From Todiramphus chloris collaris (lineage: Eukaryota; Chordata; Aves; Coraciiformes; Alcedinidae): a stretch of 64,000 nt of DNA. The position numbers and the translations under genes are program-made. Positions 1-12,500 of the stretch are shown here, one piece after another; positions within the stretch are counted from its first letter, which is position 1, and every line of letters begins with the position of its first letter. The notes below the pieces were generated by a model, which saw nothing but the letters and a program-made list of their open reading frames with translations, was not told the origin of the DNA and ran no database searches. Location of the stretch: the NCBI GenBank assembly GCA_025345505.1, contig JANVCC010000025.1, forward strand, positions 2,092,971-2,156,970, in the 5' to 3' direction.

Positions 1-62
1 CCACATCCTTGCAAAATTCAACACTGATTATGTGACACAGAAATCTGCAGTTTATTTGTCTT

Positions 63-476
63 CACAGAATCATTTAAGTTGGAAAAGACCCTCGGGATCA
101 TTGAGTCCGACCATTAACCCTACTCTACAAACTTCACCCCCAAACCATTTCCCCCAACACCACATCTAAACGACCCTTAAGCACATGCAGGGATGGTGAC
201 TCAACCACCTCCCTGTGCAGTTCCAGTGTCGCACTACTCTTGCCGTGAAAAATATTTCCCTAGTGTCCAGGCTAAACTTATCCTGTTGCAGCTTGAATCC
301 ATTCTCTCTTGTTCTATCGCTAATTACCTGAGAGAAGAGACCAGCACCAGCCTCTCTCCAATGTCCTTTCAGGTAGTTGTAGAGAGTGATGAGGTCTCCC
401 CTCAGCCTCCTCTTCCTCAAACTAAACAGTCCCAGCTCCTTCAATAACTCTTCATAAGATTTATTCTCTGGACACT
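63..476 (-). mobile_element. CR1 LINE fragment, 3' end with ORF2 C-terminus
   Basis: The plus strand starts with a degraded CR1 3' end in reverse (cagaatcatttaagttggaa, then gaccctcgggatcattgagtc), so the element lies on the minus strand. The minus-strand frame at 166-444 reads the ORF2 C-terminal block: [18 protein letters not shown], then YNYLKG, then SDRTRENG and a degenerate [11 protein letters not shown]. It continues upstream to [10 protein letters not shown] before similarity stops near 476. The element is 5' truncated, which is normal for CR1, and only the last 110 or so codons plus the 3' end remain. Around 300 a TTGCAGCTTGAATCC stretch differs from the usual form. The exact ends are uncertain by about 10 bp. 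Confidence 0.92.
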
Positions 477-3400
477 GAAGACAGATTCCTATGACGGCAA
501 AAAACTAACAGTGGTTTCATCATAAAACATGTGGAAACAAACTTTTCTGAAACTAGAAAGGATTGAGAGCCACTGATTACATATGACTGGCAGTACGTTC
601 AGGTTCAGATATAGCCAACAAGGGGATGGATAATATTATCAGTGAACACAGAGATTTCCTTGTGAAACTTCAACTTCAAAATAGAATGCATCTATAAAGG
701 TCTCCATCAAATACTTGAAGCACGTGCAGGATACACACATAAATAGGTATACACTAGGGTTGAAAAGGGGTACTTTATGATCAGCCATATCATTCATCCC
801 TGTCCCCAGAATGAAGTAAAAACCCCAAAGGTGGCATGTGTAACCACATTCCCCTCTGCAACCCTGGGAAGCTGCTAGCACCCAACTCTCCATGTTAACT
901 ATTTATATATATTTTCAACAATTCAATGAATGCAAATTTTCCAAAGATGATTTGGAAATGTTTCCTCCTAATTTTTCAAACATTGTATAGCAGTACGATG
1001 AATTATACGGGTAATTTTGTACTATAGCTCAACAAAAATAGACAATATGTTTGTATTAATTCTGTTCAGATCAATAGGGCTTGAATAACAACTAAACCCA
1101 TAAAGACATAAAGAGCCTTCAGGGAACCTATTTTTACTATTAGCAACTGCTTTTGAACCTAATTTAAACATACAATAGACAAACCATTAAATTTCTGGGA
1201 TTCCTGTTAATTGCCTTGATATATATTTTACATTTGTAACAGCTCTCACAAGGACAAAATTAAGCATTGGTTATCCATTCTTTGGAATATAACCTAAGGT
1301 ATTTGTCTAAAATGTTTAATTTGCTCATACACATGCATTTTCTTTTTAATGAAGTATTTTCTGAATTACTATAGGAGCACACCTTAATCTTCATCTCCAA
1401 CATTTACTGCCTGTGAGATTAACAATAAAGCATTAAAATCTATAAGACTTAAAATGTATAGATAAATAATACCTCCTACACTGTCTCCCAAGATCAGCAC
1501 TGTACTTTTAGTAGAGAAATATATTAAAATGTGTAGGTTACAAATAAAATAATTAAAATGAATCATCTCAATTGTTCAGTTACGTATGCTGTTAAAACTC
1601 TGTAAAACACACTTAGGTACAGCAGAATTAAACCTAAAACTCCATTCTGCATTCACCTTCCTGTTTTTCAAGGTGAGTTTTTTCTTAGTGTCAGGGTTAA
1701 TTTATAGAACAGGATTCCGAGCAAGATACCCACCATTTAGATGAAAAAAGCATTTGCTGCCACACCTATCATGCTCAAATCCTCCACAACTCCAGGGACT
1801 ACATTCACAATTACAGTACATTGCACATCATAAAAATAGCCTTACCAATAAGTATTTTTTAAAAAGAACTCACTATATTTTGTTGCTTATCTTCTTCTTT
1901 CTCCCTCTTCATGAAGATTGAAATTATGTATTTGCTTATAGCAGACTAGATACGTTTTCCTTTCATTTCTATTTATTGAGTTTTCCCTCACACTTCACCC
2001 TTCAGTATAGAAAATTTGCTAGTTTTTCCTGCTTCTGAACAGTTCCTCCAATTCTTCTCTCATTCAAATATTCTGCTCACCCTGATACCCAGCTACTCAC
2101 AGAGAAGTAAAGCAGATCACCTGCTACCCAAAGCAAAACATTCACCCTTTTTTTTTTGGCTATTATTCACATGGTAAGCCAGATGCTCTGCTGCTTCCAC
2201 GTACCAAGGTTTCTTAGAGGAAGCCTTTAGGCTTCTTTTTTAACACACATGCCTCTAAGTACCAGTAAAGATCATCAAATCTCTCCAATAGCTAATTGAC
2301 AAAACGCAAACATTGTCATCTTTTCCTTCACCAACCTTACTGCTGCCATGGCTGGGGAGGAGGAAGCCTGCCATTGGTGTTTGGGCTCTTCTCCAAGTCC
2401 TCCTCTAGCACGTCTCGCAACACAGATGGGATTTATCCATGTAACTGCAGAGTGAAGCCAAAGTGATTTTTGCTGGGTTCCTTCATGCTGACAGAAATTT
2501 CTACAGCACACTTTGGTGATTTTTAACAGAGAAAACTTACAGCACAGGCAAAGCAAAGTGTTACTTAGGGGAGATTGTTTAGCCCATGCCAGAGATCAGG
2601 GATACCAGGTCCCCAGTTGTAAAAGAAGGAGCAAGTCTGCATAATGGGATGGCAAGTGTTTGGGGATACAGCACCTCCCAGCAACAGACTCAAATTATCC
2701 TCTGCAGGAACACAGCCATATGCCCAACTCTCCCCACTTCCTGCTCTTAACACTTGGCTCCTTCTATTTTCTTGGAAGAAGGAATCTAACTCCTCATGAG
2801 AAAGGCTGCAAATTTCAATTCTGTGAGATTCCTGAAGGATCTTGGGATGACTCTAACTTCACTCACACTACATCTTGAAAAATCCATGAGCAACTGCAGT
2901 AATGTGTGTCTGCAGACTCTGAAGGGAAGCATCACACCCAATACACTCAATTGTACTTGTAAATCTTTCTGTTCAACAACATGGACTGCAAAATTCCCAG
3001 TGTTCAAAAAACCCCAAAAACCTACAAGCAGTTGTCAGATTACTCAGTGTTTGGTGGAGGGTGTCTTTTATATTTATCCTGCATAAGCCTCAACATGAGT
3101 AGCAGGCCATCACATCTCAGCAAAAAATCAGTAAGAGCAGGATTGAAACAAATAGCCAAAAGGAACATCAAAATGCAGAGTAGCAAGAACTTGCTCTTCT
3201 GAAGTTATCAGTTTTCATTACTGAAGTACAGTGATGAGAAATACAAGACAAAACTGTATTAAAAATCAGTTGTAGTCATGTCAACCAAGAACCAGAAGCT
3301 ATAGCCTGAGAACTTAAGGTGGTCAATGATGTAACACATTTGTGCTACAGAAATGGCAACAGAGAAAAGTCTTAGACTACAAACTTCAATATTAAATTTC

Positions 3401-4418
3401 TGTCTACTGTCTTCATTTTAATATACATGAAATGCTGGTATTTACTGATGCTTATCACTGCAGGTGTTTATGGGTATTGAGGAAAAAAGCCAAACCCAAC
3501 CAAAACACATTCAAGTGTTCAGACTGCGAAATGTATTTGCCTGAACTTCCGTTAAGTGTTGAACAAAGAATGCTAAAGCTCATAGTTTTACCCAGACACA
3601 CACAATTTGCCAGCTTTGAATTTGGTGGCTGAAGGAAAACACAAACCAGGTCACAGTCTAACAACACTGTCAATCAAGTTCTAACCAGTTGCAGCATTCT
3701 GTGAAGACTAAACATGGGCATTCACAATAAACACAAGAGTTACCACAGGATGCTCCAGGGTACCTTCTCATTTAGTGCAAGGTAATTATTTCAACAGTAA
3801 TATTCATATGTTGCATATTATTTGTATCACAAGAGCACCAAAATTAAGGCCATGTGAAACTACAATGAGAATTTCTCATGGTAGGTATAAAAGCCAAGTA
3901 TTCCAGCATTCCTAACAGGCTTCTGGTTCAAAATCCCATTGAGGAAACTCCATTCACTTAACACCCTACACAGTTGAATCTATGGTTCTGTTGTTGCCTA
4001 AATCAATGTACTAAATGGGCTGAAAATGACATTAAAAATTTTACAACCATTTTAAACCATTCTCCCCCCTCCTCCAATTAAAGTTGAAAGCATTTAAAAT
4101 CCACCACACAGCTCTTCTCCTTAAAGAATGTTCATGCATAACCTAGGGCTGACACACTGAAGAAAAGCTTGCAGAAAGTGCAGAGTTATGACACATTTCC
4201 CTTTGAAGCAATTCAAAGGTTCAGATCTAGCACTTCATCCATTTTAATAACAGCTTTAGGAAAATGAAGTAGAAGTATAAAAACCACTATGAAACTTTTA
4301 AAATTAAACTTTCTTGTAATCTACAGAACCAACTATGATACAACTGTGGTGGTTTTTTCCAAGAACCACTCCCATCCCTACTTTTCAAGAACCTAAACAA
4401 ACACAAAAATAAGGATTA

Positions 4419-4421
<3 letters not shown>

Positions 4422-4453
<32 letters not shown>

Positions 4454-4496
4454 AAAACCCCAACAAACACCAACAAACAACCCTAACTAACACACA
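4422..4496 (+). repeat. 30-base A run followed by A/C-rich tract
   Basis: Thirty uninterrupted A bases (4422-4451) are followed by GAAAAACCCC and degenerate CAACAAACACC-like units up to about 4496. There is no recognisable retroposon body beside the A run, so it is annotated as low complexity, not as a poly-A tail. It is the longest A homopolymer in the window and probably length-variable. Confidence 0.9.
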
Positions 4497-4839
4497 TGAA
4501 ATTGCTGAGGAAAAAACAAGAAAAAAAAGACTGCATTCCCCTCACTTTTACCCTTCGATTCCCTTTGTACTTAACATACTACTACAGACAATTTTCTCAT
4601 CTTCCAATGAGAACAGCCTTCTCCTCTCCTTAAAATGACCATGCAATAATTATGCTCAGTCAAAGATGCTGAAACGCAATGTTAGTCTTTCTCACACATC
4701 CTTAGTACTGATGAGGCAGTAGGTCTGGCTTTGTTCTGCATTTTAACGGCAAAACAATCCAGTAAACCAGCAGATTTAAAGGTGGGCTCAGAGGAAATGC
4801 TGGGAACAAACACCTATCCTGAGCTTTACCTTCAGATAA

Positions 4840-5440
4840 AGTTAACGCAGCTTGGGTTCTGCAGGCGCGAGGCAGCTGACCTGCTTCTTACCACACAGCC
4901 TGATCTCCCCAGTACTCACAGCACAGCTGAACAAGAGCCTCTCCCAGCACAACCATTAAGCACAAAACACCAGCTCTGGTTGGTGCAAGGGGCCCCAAGG
5001 CCTGGAGAAGATGCCTTGTTTCCCAGCAGCAAATGGAGGCAGTGAGCCCCCAGGCTGCTGTGGGGTAGCCAGCACTTGTCCCCCACTGCAGAGTCCTGGA
5101 GCTGCTCCTCTCCACTCCCCTGATTCTCCTCTGACACAGCTCTCGCATTAGAGAAGAGATTAGAAAACACACCAGCAGACTCACCTGCGCTTAGCGGGCT
5201 GCACTGAAACCCAGCTTCAAACAGCGCTGAGGGCACCTACACCATGGCATAGTCCAGAAGACTCTAGTAGCTTCTGGGTGCCCCAGACAGTGCTCCTGGC
5301 CTCATCAGGGCCCAGGGTCCCACCCTGCCCCAGGAGGAGGAGGAGCAGGAGCAGCTCTCAGCTGGTGGAAATTGCCAGCTGACACTGCCTTAGGTGCACC
5401 TGGTACTATTTAGTGCCTAATCTTCTCCAGGCAAACAGGT
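4840..5440. other. G+C-richer island with a consensus minus-strand splice donor
   Basis: This stretch is visibly richer in G+C than its surroundings. It holds several CpGs (GGCGCGAGG near 4866, CTGCGCTTAGCGGG near 5186, CAGCGCTGA near 5224) and C/G-rich strings such as caggaggaggaggagcagg. On the minus strand CAG|GTGAGT, a complete U1 consensus, spans 5179-5187. The same strand is the CLSTN2 sense strand. No open frame starting with ATG is convincing here. It could be an intronic enhancer, an alternative first exon, or simply a GC-rich patch. Confidence 0.35.
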
Positions 5441-8400
5441 TTTTCTGTTTATCCTCACTGAAAACAGGTACCAATATCAGAACACTCAATAGCAGCCAGT
5501 CCCAGAATACAGGGGAGATGAAATATTAAGAAAGCCTTACTTACAGGCAATTTGATTAGCATAAATTCCCTGTTGGCTTCATTTGCTACAGTAATGCTTT
5601 ACAGCAAAGCCACCAGTGATGGTCCTTCAAGCAACAGAGGTAAGCCTTGTTGTACTTACCCCCTTAGGCAGGGGTGTAAGTTGGGGTTTTTTTTCCAAAT
5701 TAACAGGAACTAAGAATTCATCATGCACATTTTGCAATATCCATTATGTTTGACAGCATGAGATGGGAGGATAGAACTGTCTTAGTAAAAGCGAAACTGC
5801 TGCAGGCTCTGTGCTGTAGGCACTCTAGAATGTGCCCCCATTTCCTCAGCTCTGCCAACAGCACACTGACACTGAAGGCCAACCCCCACAACCAACCTGC
5901 TGTGGGCACAGTGGGATGGACGAGCTTCTGAAAAGATTGCAGGGACTGAGATGGAAATATAAGTTAAAGATTCTTCAACTGACTTCTATTTCTGCTCAGG
6001 TGAACCAAGGTTCCCATTAGCTTGGGAAGTAAATCGGAACTGAAGACATGCACCGAGCCCTCTGGAAACAAAGACATTTTGAAATATGGTTTGTGAATGC
6101 TGAGGTTCTCCAACCCTTAAGTCAGAAAGAGTTTATAGATTGCTACAAATACTTCACAGCTCCCTGGAAGGAGTAAATTAATTTCTTACTCCTCAAATAT
6201 CCCTGTGTCACATATCTTTGGTTTACTGTGAAATGAGCCAAGTATACTCTACCGCCTCCAGAAGGGACATACACTGAGATGTATTCCTTTTTTAAAGAAT
6301 TTGTTCATTGCAGTTATTTATTCAGAATATTCCCAATATTCTTCATGTTTTAAGTATTTTTAACTTCTTACCACTCTGAAAGGAAAACCCCAAGGTGATC
6401 ACAGTTGGAATGCATTTTACATTGTCACAGCACCACTTTGTTAAATGCAACTGAAACAGGTGAGCAGTTGGCCTCTTTTAAGGGGGGCTAGAGTGCTGGC
6501 TGGCCAGGGCAATGTTATTGCTATAGAAATGGTCAGAAAGGTGGAGATGTAATTCTCTTCTCATTTATTCTTCCAAAGCGCTTGTGCTTTTGCACACATT
6601 CAGTGCTATTTTGTTACTGGTGGTTTTGGCACAGAACACGTTCTGCAAGGCCTTCCACAGCAAATTCCTCACAGCACTCACCTGCTGGAAATTTTTAATA
6701 TGCTTATAATTGCCTCTGCAAGCAGTCTGAAGGGATTCTCCATTGTGTAAGTAAGGTATAAAGGTGTGTTTGAAGGAAAGAATCCTAAGCGGTTAAAACA
6801 ATACCTATGGGGTTATTCACACACCCCCCCCTCCTTACTGAGGTAGTCTGAAAGCAGTCAAGAGAAAAGTCAGGAAACATGATACTCTCAAACTTTTTAT
6901 TCCCTATCCCTAAAAAATACTTTTTCTATACAAATCTATGATTTTATACAGAGAGCAATTTTATACAAATATAATGTCTACCTCTCACCACAGCTCTACC
7001 TTTAATGATGTGTTTTAAAGAAAGATGGGTAAGTTCTTACCTTTGGATTCATTGTGTACAGTGGCTAAATGAATTTAGCTTGAGTACAAAGTGAAGAAAA
7101 GACCTCTAAAATATACACAGTGTCCTTCAGATGACAAGTAAAGTAGTATAGAAAGGCAGCTGTTTCCAACAAATTGCCTATAGAGCAGACAGTTCTGGCA
7201 TGTATAAAGGAACATACCTCAGTCTCTGATGGAGCTTAATTTGCTTTTGCCTACTGCTAACCCGATTTCACAAGAGTGATTTATCCCACACTCAGAAATG
7301 TTCTGCTGGGCGAAAAAAACATGCCTTTTGGATGTACTCTAAGGCATCTGAAAACACCAGAATAATTTATTTCCAGATATTCCTTCCTCACAGTTCCTTA
7401 TGCAAAGACTAGATAGCTCTCCCCTTTTTGCTTTTTTGCTTTTCCAGCTGCCTTAATTCAGCCATGGGACAGCTGATAAGATATGTTAGCAATCTCTTTA
7501 AAATATTATTTATTACATCATTGATCAGAGACCATAGGTGTTCAGAGTTGAAAAGGCAAGATGAAAAGCTTTAATCCTAGAAACGTTTGGTGACTTAGCT
7601 ATTTATATCTACACAAAAACCCGCCAAGAAAACAACCCCAAAAGACTCCAAAACCCCCAACCACTAGAGTTAGAGTTCAGCAAAATCGGTTGTTAAAAGG
7701 AACACAAAAACCTGCAGGCACACCAGTAACTAACTCCCTCACACACACTTGCAAATACAAGAGCACACAAGCAGAACTTGAATGTCAGAGTTTAACCTTG
7801 CCAATGTTAGAAGACACAACTTTGTTGACAATCATTATTTCCATGTGTTCTAGAAGATACAGAATGCTCTAATTCTTAGTTGGAATAAGTAATTGCTTCA
7901 AATCTTTCTGTACTTCTCTGGCCTCTTGGCAGCATTACAGTTGCTTAGCGTCATGAGACACGGTGCTCTCCTTCATGCAGGAGGCCTTGAGCTTTGATTC
8001 TCTGAAGCATATTTGCATTTGGAGGACAAGCCAGAGTGTGGCTGTGGCAGGGTTTATGATCTGACAGGAACCTCCAGTCTAGGAAATCACCAATATGATT
8101 TGACAGAAATTAATCAGTCTTGAGCTATTAACCCAGTATGTTTGTGACGAGATACCTGTCTTTCAGTCCAACACTGAATGAGGTCTGTATTCCTCCCTCC
8201 CTTAGTCTAACAGGTATAACCTTACACACACTCCCAAGGAAAATGAAAAAGCTAATAGGAGAAAATATTGATTTTATTTTAACCCTTGCTCCAACTCATT
8301 TAGTGAGAAATAATGCTGTGCCAAACACATGCCCCCAGCTTTGCCTTTCTAGGTTCTACCTGTCTAAGTCAATGTACTGGGAACTGTGGCAGCTACAACA

Positions 8401-10747
8401 GTATAGATCAGACCACAGAAATACATTTCATTCATTTAGGATTTTTCACAACCCTTTGCTTAAGGGCTATCTCCCTTCTATGTTTTGTAGAGCAAAGAAA
8501 ACACGGGAATCATGGGGCACTATGCGAAACAGGATTCTGCCACATCTAACTTCCCTTCACGTACAGCTCAAAGATTGTCATTACTTTAATTAGCTTTAAG
8601 CAACCAAACTGATACGTTTTAACTGTAAAGGAGATGGAAGAAAAAAACATGCTTCAAATATGTTTCCAAAAGAGATAGCAGAGCTGCTATAAAGTCACTT
8701 CAAAAGGTCCAGCTAACCTTTTGTAGCATTAGTTAAATTTGGACTCACTACTTGATATAGGAACTTTTCAGTTTGATGCCATTCCAACACAGCGGTTTGT
8801 AGAAACACCATTATTAAGGCAAAGGCTGAAATTTTCAAAGCTATACAGGAACCTGGACTGAATTTTTTAAAAGCTGCTGTCCCTCAGGATCAAAATTCTT
8901 TCTGGAAATCAACGGAAGTTATAATGCATTCAGACACCTTTGGCTATCTTGCTACTCATTCAAACTAAAATGAGTGAAATGTCCTTTAAGCCCATAAGAC
9001 TTTCTGATTTTCAGCCTAAGGTGTGACTAAGATGGCTTATATTTTTTCTGACATAAAGTTTATGATTTTTCCTGTGGTCAGTTTACAAATTGTGCCGAGA
9101 AACACTGTGCCCAGAAACATAAACCCAAGATAGCAGAAACATAAAAAACCTTCAGTATTCCTATTTATATTGAGTAGGTTACGTAACCATTTTCATTATT
9201 CATTAGGTGCAATACATATTTTTTATTATTATTTCTATTAAAAGGTTTCAAGAAATGAAAGCAGATATCTGAGGGGTTTTTATGCCACTAATGCATTTCA
9301 GTTCTGCCAGCTGGTGCACAATTAATTCAAACGAGATTACTAGAAAATACAAATAATTCAAATAATAACAAATAAAGCGGTATCTTAAATACAGGCAAAT
9401 TAACCATCAATTGATTGCCTGTCTGGGCAGTGTTTGCCGATTTCTTCCTAGGCCTTTACCTTAATATAAACAAATACAAAACTCCTAGAGATCCCTCTGT
9501 AGAGAAGGTACAGAATGAGGGGGTAAGATCCTTGGAAATTAATCTCTTTAGGAGTTATAAGAAAATGCTACAGGAAGCAGAAGATGCTGTTTAAATGCTT
9601 TATATTCCAAAGATGCGTTTTAGATAGGCATGGATATGTAAACTTTGTGTTTGTTATCTGTTGCTTCAGCTTGATGTGTACCTTTGCATCAATTAAGTTT
9701 TATTTTCAAAGGATGGGTTTTAAGGCAATTTGACTGTTTGTCACAGACTCCAAGGAGGGTTTAGTGACTGATGTTGTGATTTCCTGTGTTGTTACCTGGG
9801 AAACAGTGATGCAGCCTAGAAACTACAACTTGTCCTTGTGTGGTTCTTAGAAGAGAAGAAAGGTAATATAGACAAAACCAGAGGAAATCTATTTAAGTCC
9901 TCTAAATCCACTACTCTTAAAATACACTGACGTTTGTCAATGAGAGATGTAAGACCATATGGACAGTGTTCTGTAATCCAAGTACCTTTATTATATTAAG
10001 TTAGAGAACCATTTACATGTGAAAAAGAGGAGAGAGGAAGAGTTGGTCTTTCCAGATTTTATAAAACCCTTTATCTCTCATCCTTGTTATCCTATTCAAG
10101 CACTTCTTTGTTTTTTGGGGCTTTTTTTGTACTTCAGCCCATTTCTTAAAGTGTTTCAAGAATGTTCCCTGGGATATGAGACCTGGGACCTGTCAGAAAA
10201 CAGCGAATAGCTTATGCTAAAAAATGTGTTCCATGTTAACGATTAAGCTAGTACTAGTTTAAAGCTTCTTCACAACATCTCCAGCTTCGCCACAGGTACT
10301 GTTAGGAAAGCCATGACTGCATAAAAACAAAAGGGAATTTAGATGCCATGTCCTAATTCATTCACTTGAAGGCATTCTAGCAGCCTAAACATTTGTCAGA
10401 GTATTAACACGTCTTAGATCACCTCACTACTGGAGTTTCTACAACATTTTCTGTTATTCTTCTTTGCTTTCAACTCATGTCCTCTTGGAAATATGTCAGC
10501 CTGAACAAAAGCACAGGACTGTAATACTCTTATCAGATCTATTTCAATAAAACAAACAAAAAAAATCCTTCATTTTATATCAAAGAAAAAATGGAACATA
10601 GTGGTTTTTGCAACTCTACTTAGAACGATATCAATGTTTTTCTTTTTCCCCTCTATAATTTTCATTTCACCTTTGTGAAATTTCATCTTTCCATTTTCTC
10701 CTTGATTTTTTCTCCTGTTTAACTTTATTTTCTGTTTTACCTTTCTT

Positions 10748-10917
10748 TTACATCAATAATTTATAATCTTCCATTCCAGATGCACGATTTCTTTGCCTTT
10801 CTCTATTCTCTTCTGGCAGGTCTAGTGTTAGAAATCCTAAGAAAATGAGAAGTGTAATGACAACAGCAGGCAGATGATTTATCATAAAGATTATAGACTG
10901 ATAGGCCAAGTCAAAAC
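10748..10917 (-). other. Candidate alternative last exon in CLSTN2 intron 2
   Basis: Not a recognised gene. On the minus strand TATTTTCTTTCAG gives a strong acceptor, followed by GT TTT GAC and an open frame of 55 codons ending in TAA at 10748-10750. The encoded peptide has a hydrophobic stretch (INHLPAVVITLLIFLGFLTL, a possible membrane segment), then a charged tail (DLPEENRERQRNRASGMEDY). The exon would start with the last 2 nt of a codon, which matches the phase-1 donor of exon 2 and gives Gly at the junction. AATAAA lies at 10724-10729, 19 nt past the stop. If spliced from exon 2 it would produce a short calsyntenin-2 ending in a membrane anchor. I do not recognise the sequence from any calsyntenin. 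An open frame of this length is not rare by chance in 64 kb. Confidence 0.22.
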
Positions 10918-12500
10918 CTGAAAGAAAATATATGACACAATCTCTGTGTTAATGTTTTAGTGAGCTTCAAATGTTACATTAGAAAACTTATGACAAGTGA
11001 TAATTGACAGTATTAGCATGGTGATAAAGCTAACTTGAAATAAGATGACAGTATCCTGAAAGCTTACGAAATATAAACATGGGATTCACACAGAAGATAA
11101 CCTGAGCTGAGACCTTGCAGTCAACATGACAGAAATCACTGCAGCAAGCTTCACTAATAAGCAGAGGGACCTACATCTGGCATTGTGGCATCTGGGAAAG
11201 AGAAGACCTACTGGCTCTCCTATGTATGCTTGAGGGAAAGGAAGCTGTAGACTGGGATGAAATAATGGGGTCAGCTATTTCTCCCTTGAATCCTACAAGG
11301 GTTTGTCAGTGTAAGTAGCCTGCACTATCCTTGAAGAATGCATGCTCTCCATACTCCTACCTGGAATTTCTACCAACAGTGGCATTTTACCTTGTCATTG
11401 CGTATACTCCTTTTTGGTTTTTCAGGCTTGAGTTTTCCTGAGCCCAAGTTTTTGACAATTAAGTTTTGACTGTTACTCATTTTTTAACTCTGTCCTCTGT
11501 ATTCAGTGCAAAATAGAACAGGAAAAACAGGTTGGACTTAAGCGTAAAGCCTCTTACTCTCACAAACTATACAGAGAACTGCCTTTCTGAAAGATTTTCC
11601 TGAGAGGGAAAAACTCATTTAATGTTTCAAACAGAGCTGAACCAGACAGTATCTCCAAGTCTCCTGCAATGGACTTCAAGTGAAAACTGGGAAAATTTTC
11701 TCCCAGAGTATCATATTGCAGGTGTTTGGCCTTCATACTTTAATTTTCTGATAATTCCTAATAAAGGATTATCTGTTTTGTAAACCTATCTAAATGAACA
11801 CTGAACATATGAGCAGCTGCTGAGGTTTTTTCAAAGCTTTACTTCATAAAGCTAATTCTGCCTCCACAAGGAGGAGGAATAGGGCATCCAGGCAGAGTTC
11901 TTGCCATCTACATGAAAGATGTTGTGTTCTGCTTCTTCATTTCTCCGATGCAGAAGCTAATAGTTCTACCAAAGACATTTAATTGAGTAGAGGAACATCT
12001 TACAGGCTCAAAGGCAGCAGGTTAATAAGTCTAGTTCACCTTTCTAAAACCAGCCTACTACCAGATTCAGAGCTTTATCCACTGTGAGATTTATCAGAGC
12101 CCTGGGAAAAGAACTGATGATGTGTTTATCTTCCTCCTTCTGCAGCAAACAACAATATTTTGCTAAGGTCACGGAGAAACCTCTCACCTAAACAAAAAGC
12201 TGCCAGTGCAGAAGCCCTAGCAGCTGTTAGCACTCCAATCTCTTTTCATGACACACAACAGGATAACTTCCAGAGGGCTGCAATGTTTCATTTAATACCA
12301 TTACCCTCAACATAGGTACATGAGGGTAACATAAATGATGTAACAGAATCTCTGACTTTAACTTTTGTTATGAAGCCAAGAGAACTGGGCCTGGGCCATC
12401 ACTGGGAAGAGCCAGCCTGCACTATCAGGCAACGCAAGAGAGCACAGGCCATCGATAGCTGTGCTCGTGTTCAGCCTTCAGTATGCAAATCAAGTTGCTT

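Noticed and set aside
1384-1566. Minus-strand frame with STVLILGDSVGG, reminiscent of a serine hydrolase (GDSxGG) or a small GTPase P-loop
   Set aside because: Only the short motif fits; the flanks match neither family, there is no catalytic context and no convincing exon boundaries.
7690-7872. Short plus-strand frames beside A/C-rich stretches such as this one, and at 49750-49938
   Set aside because: Composition-driven K/P/T-rich translations of A-tract/C-tract sequence.
8138-8593. 151-codon plus-strand frame
   Set aside because: No recognisable domain, an overlapping second frame, no splice or promoter context; expected by chance in this much sequence.
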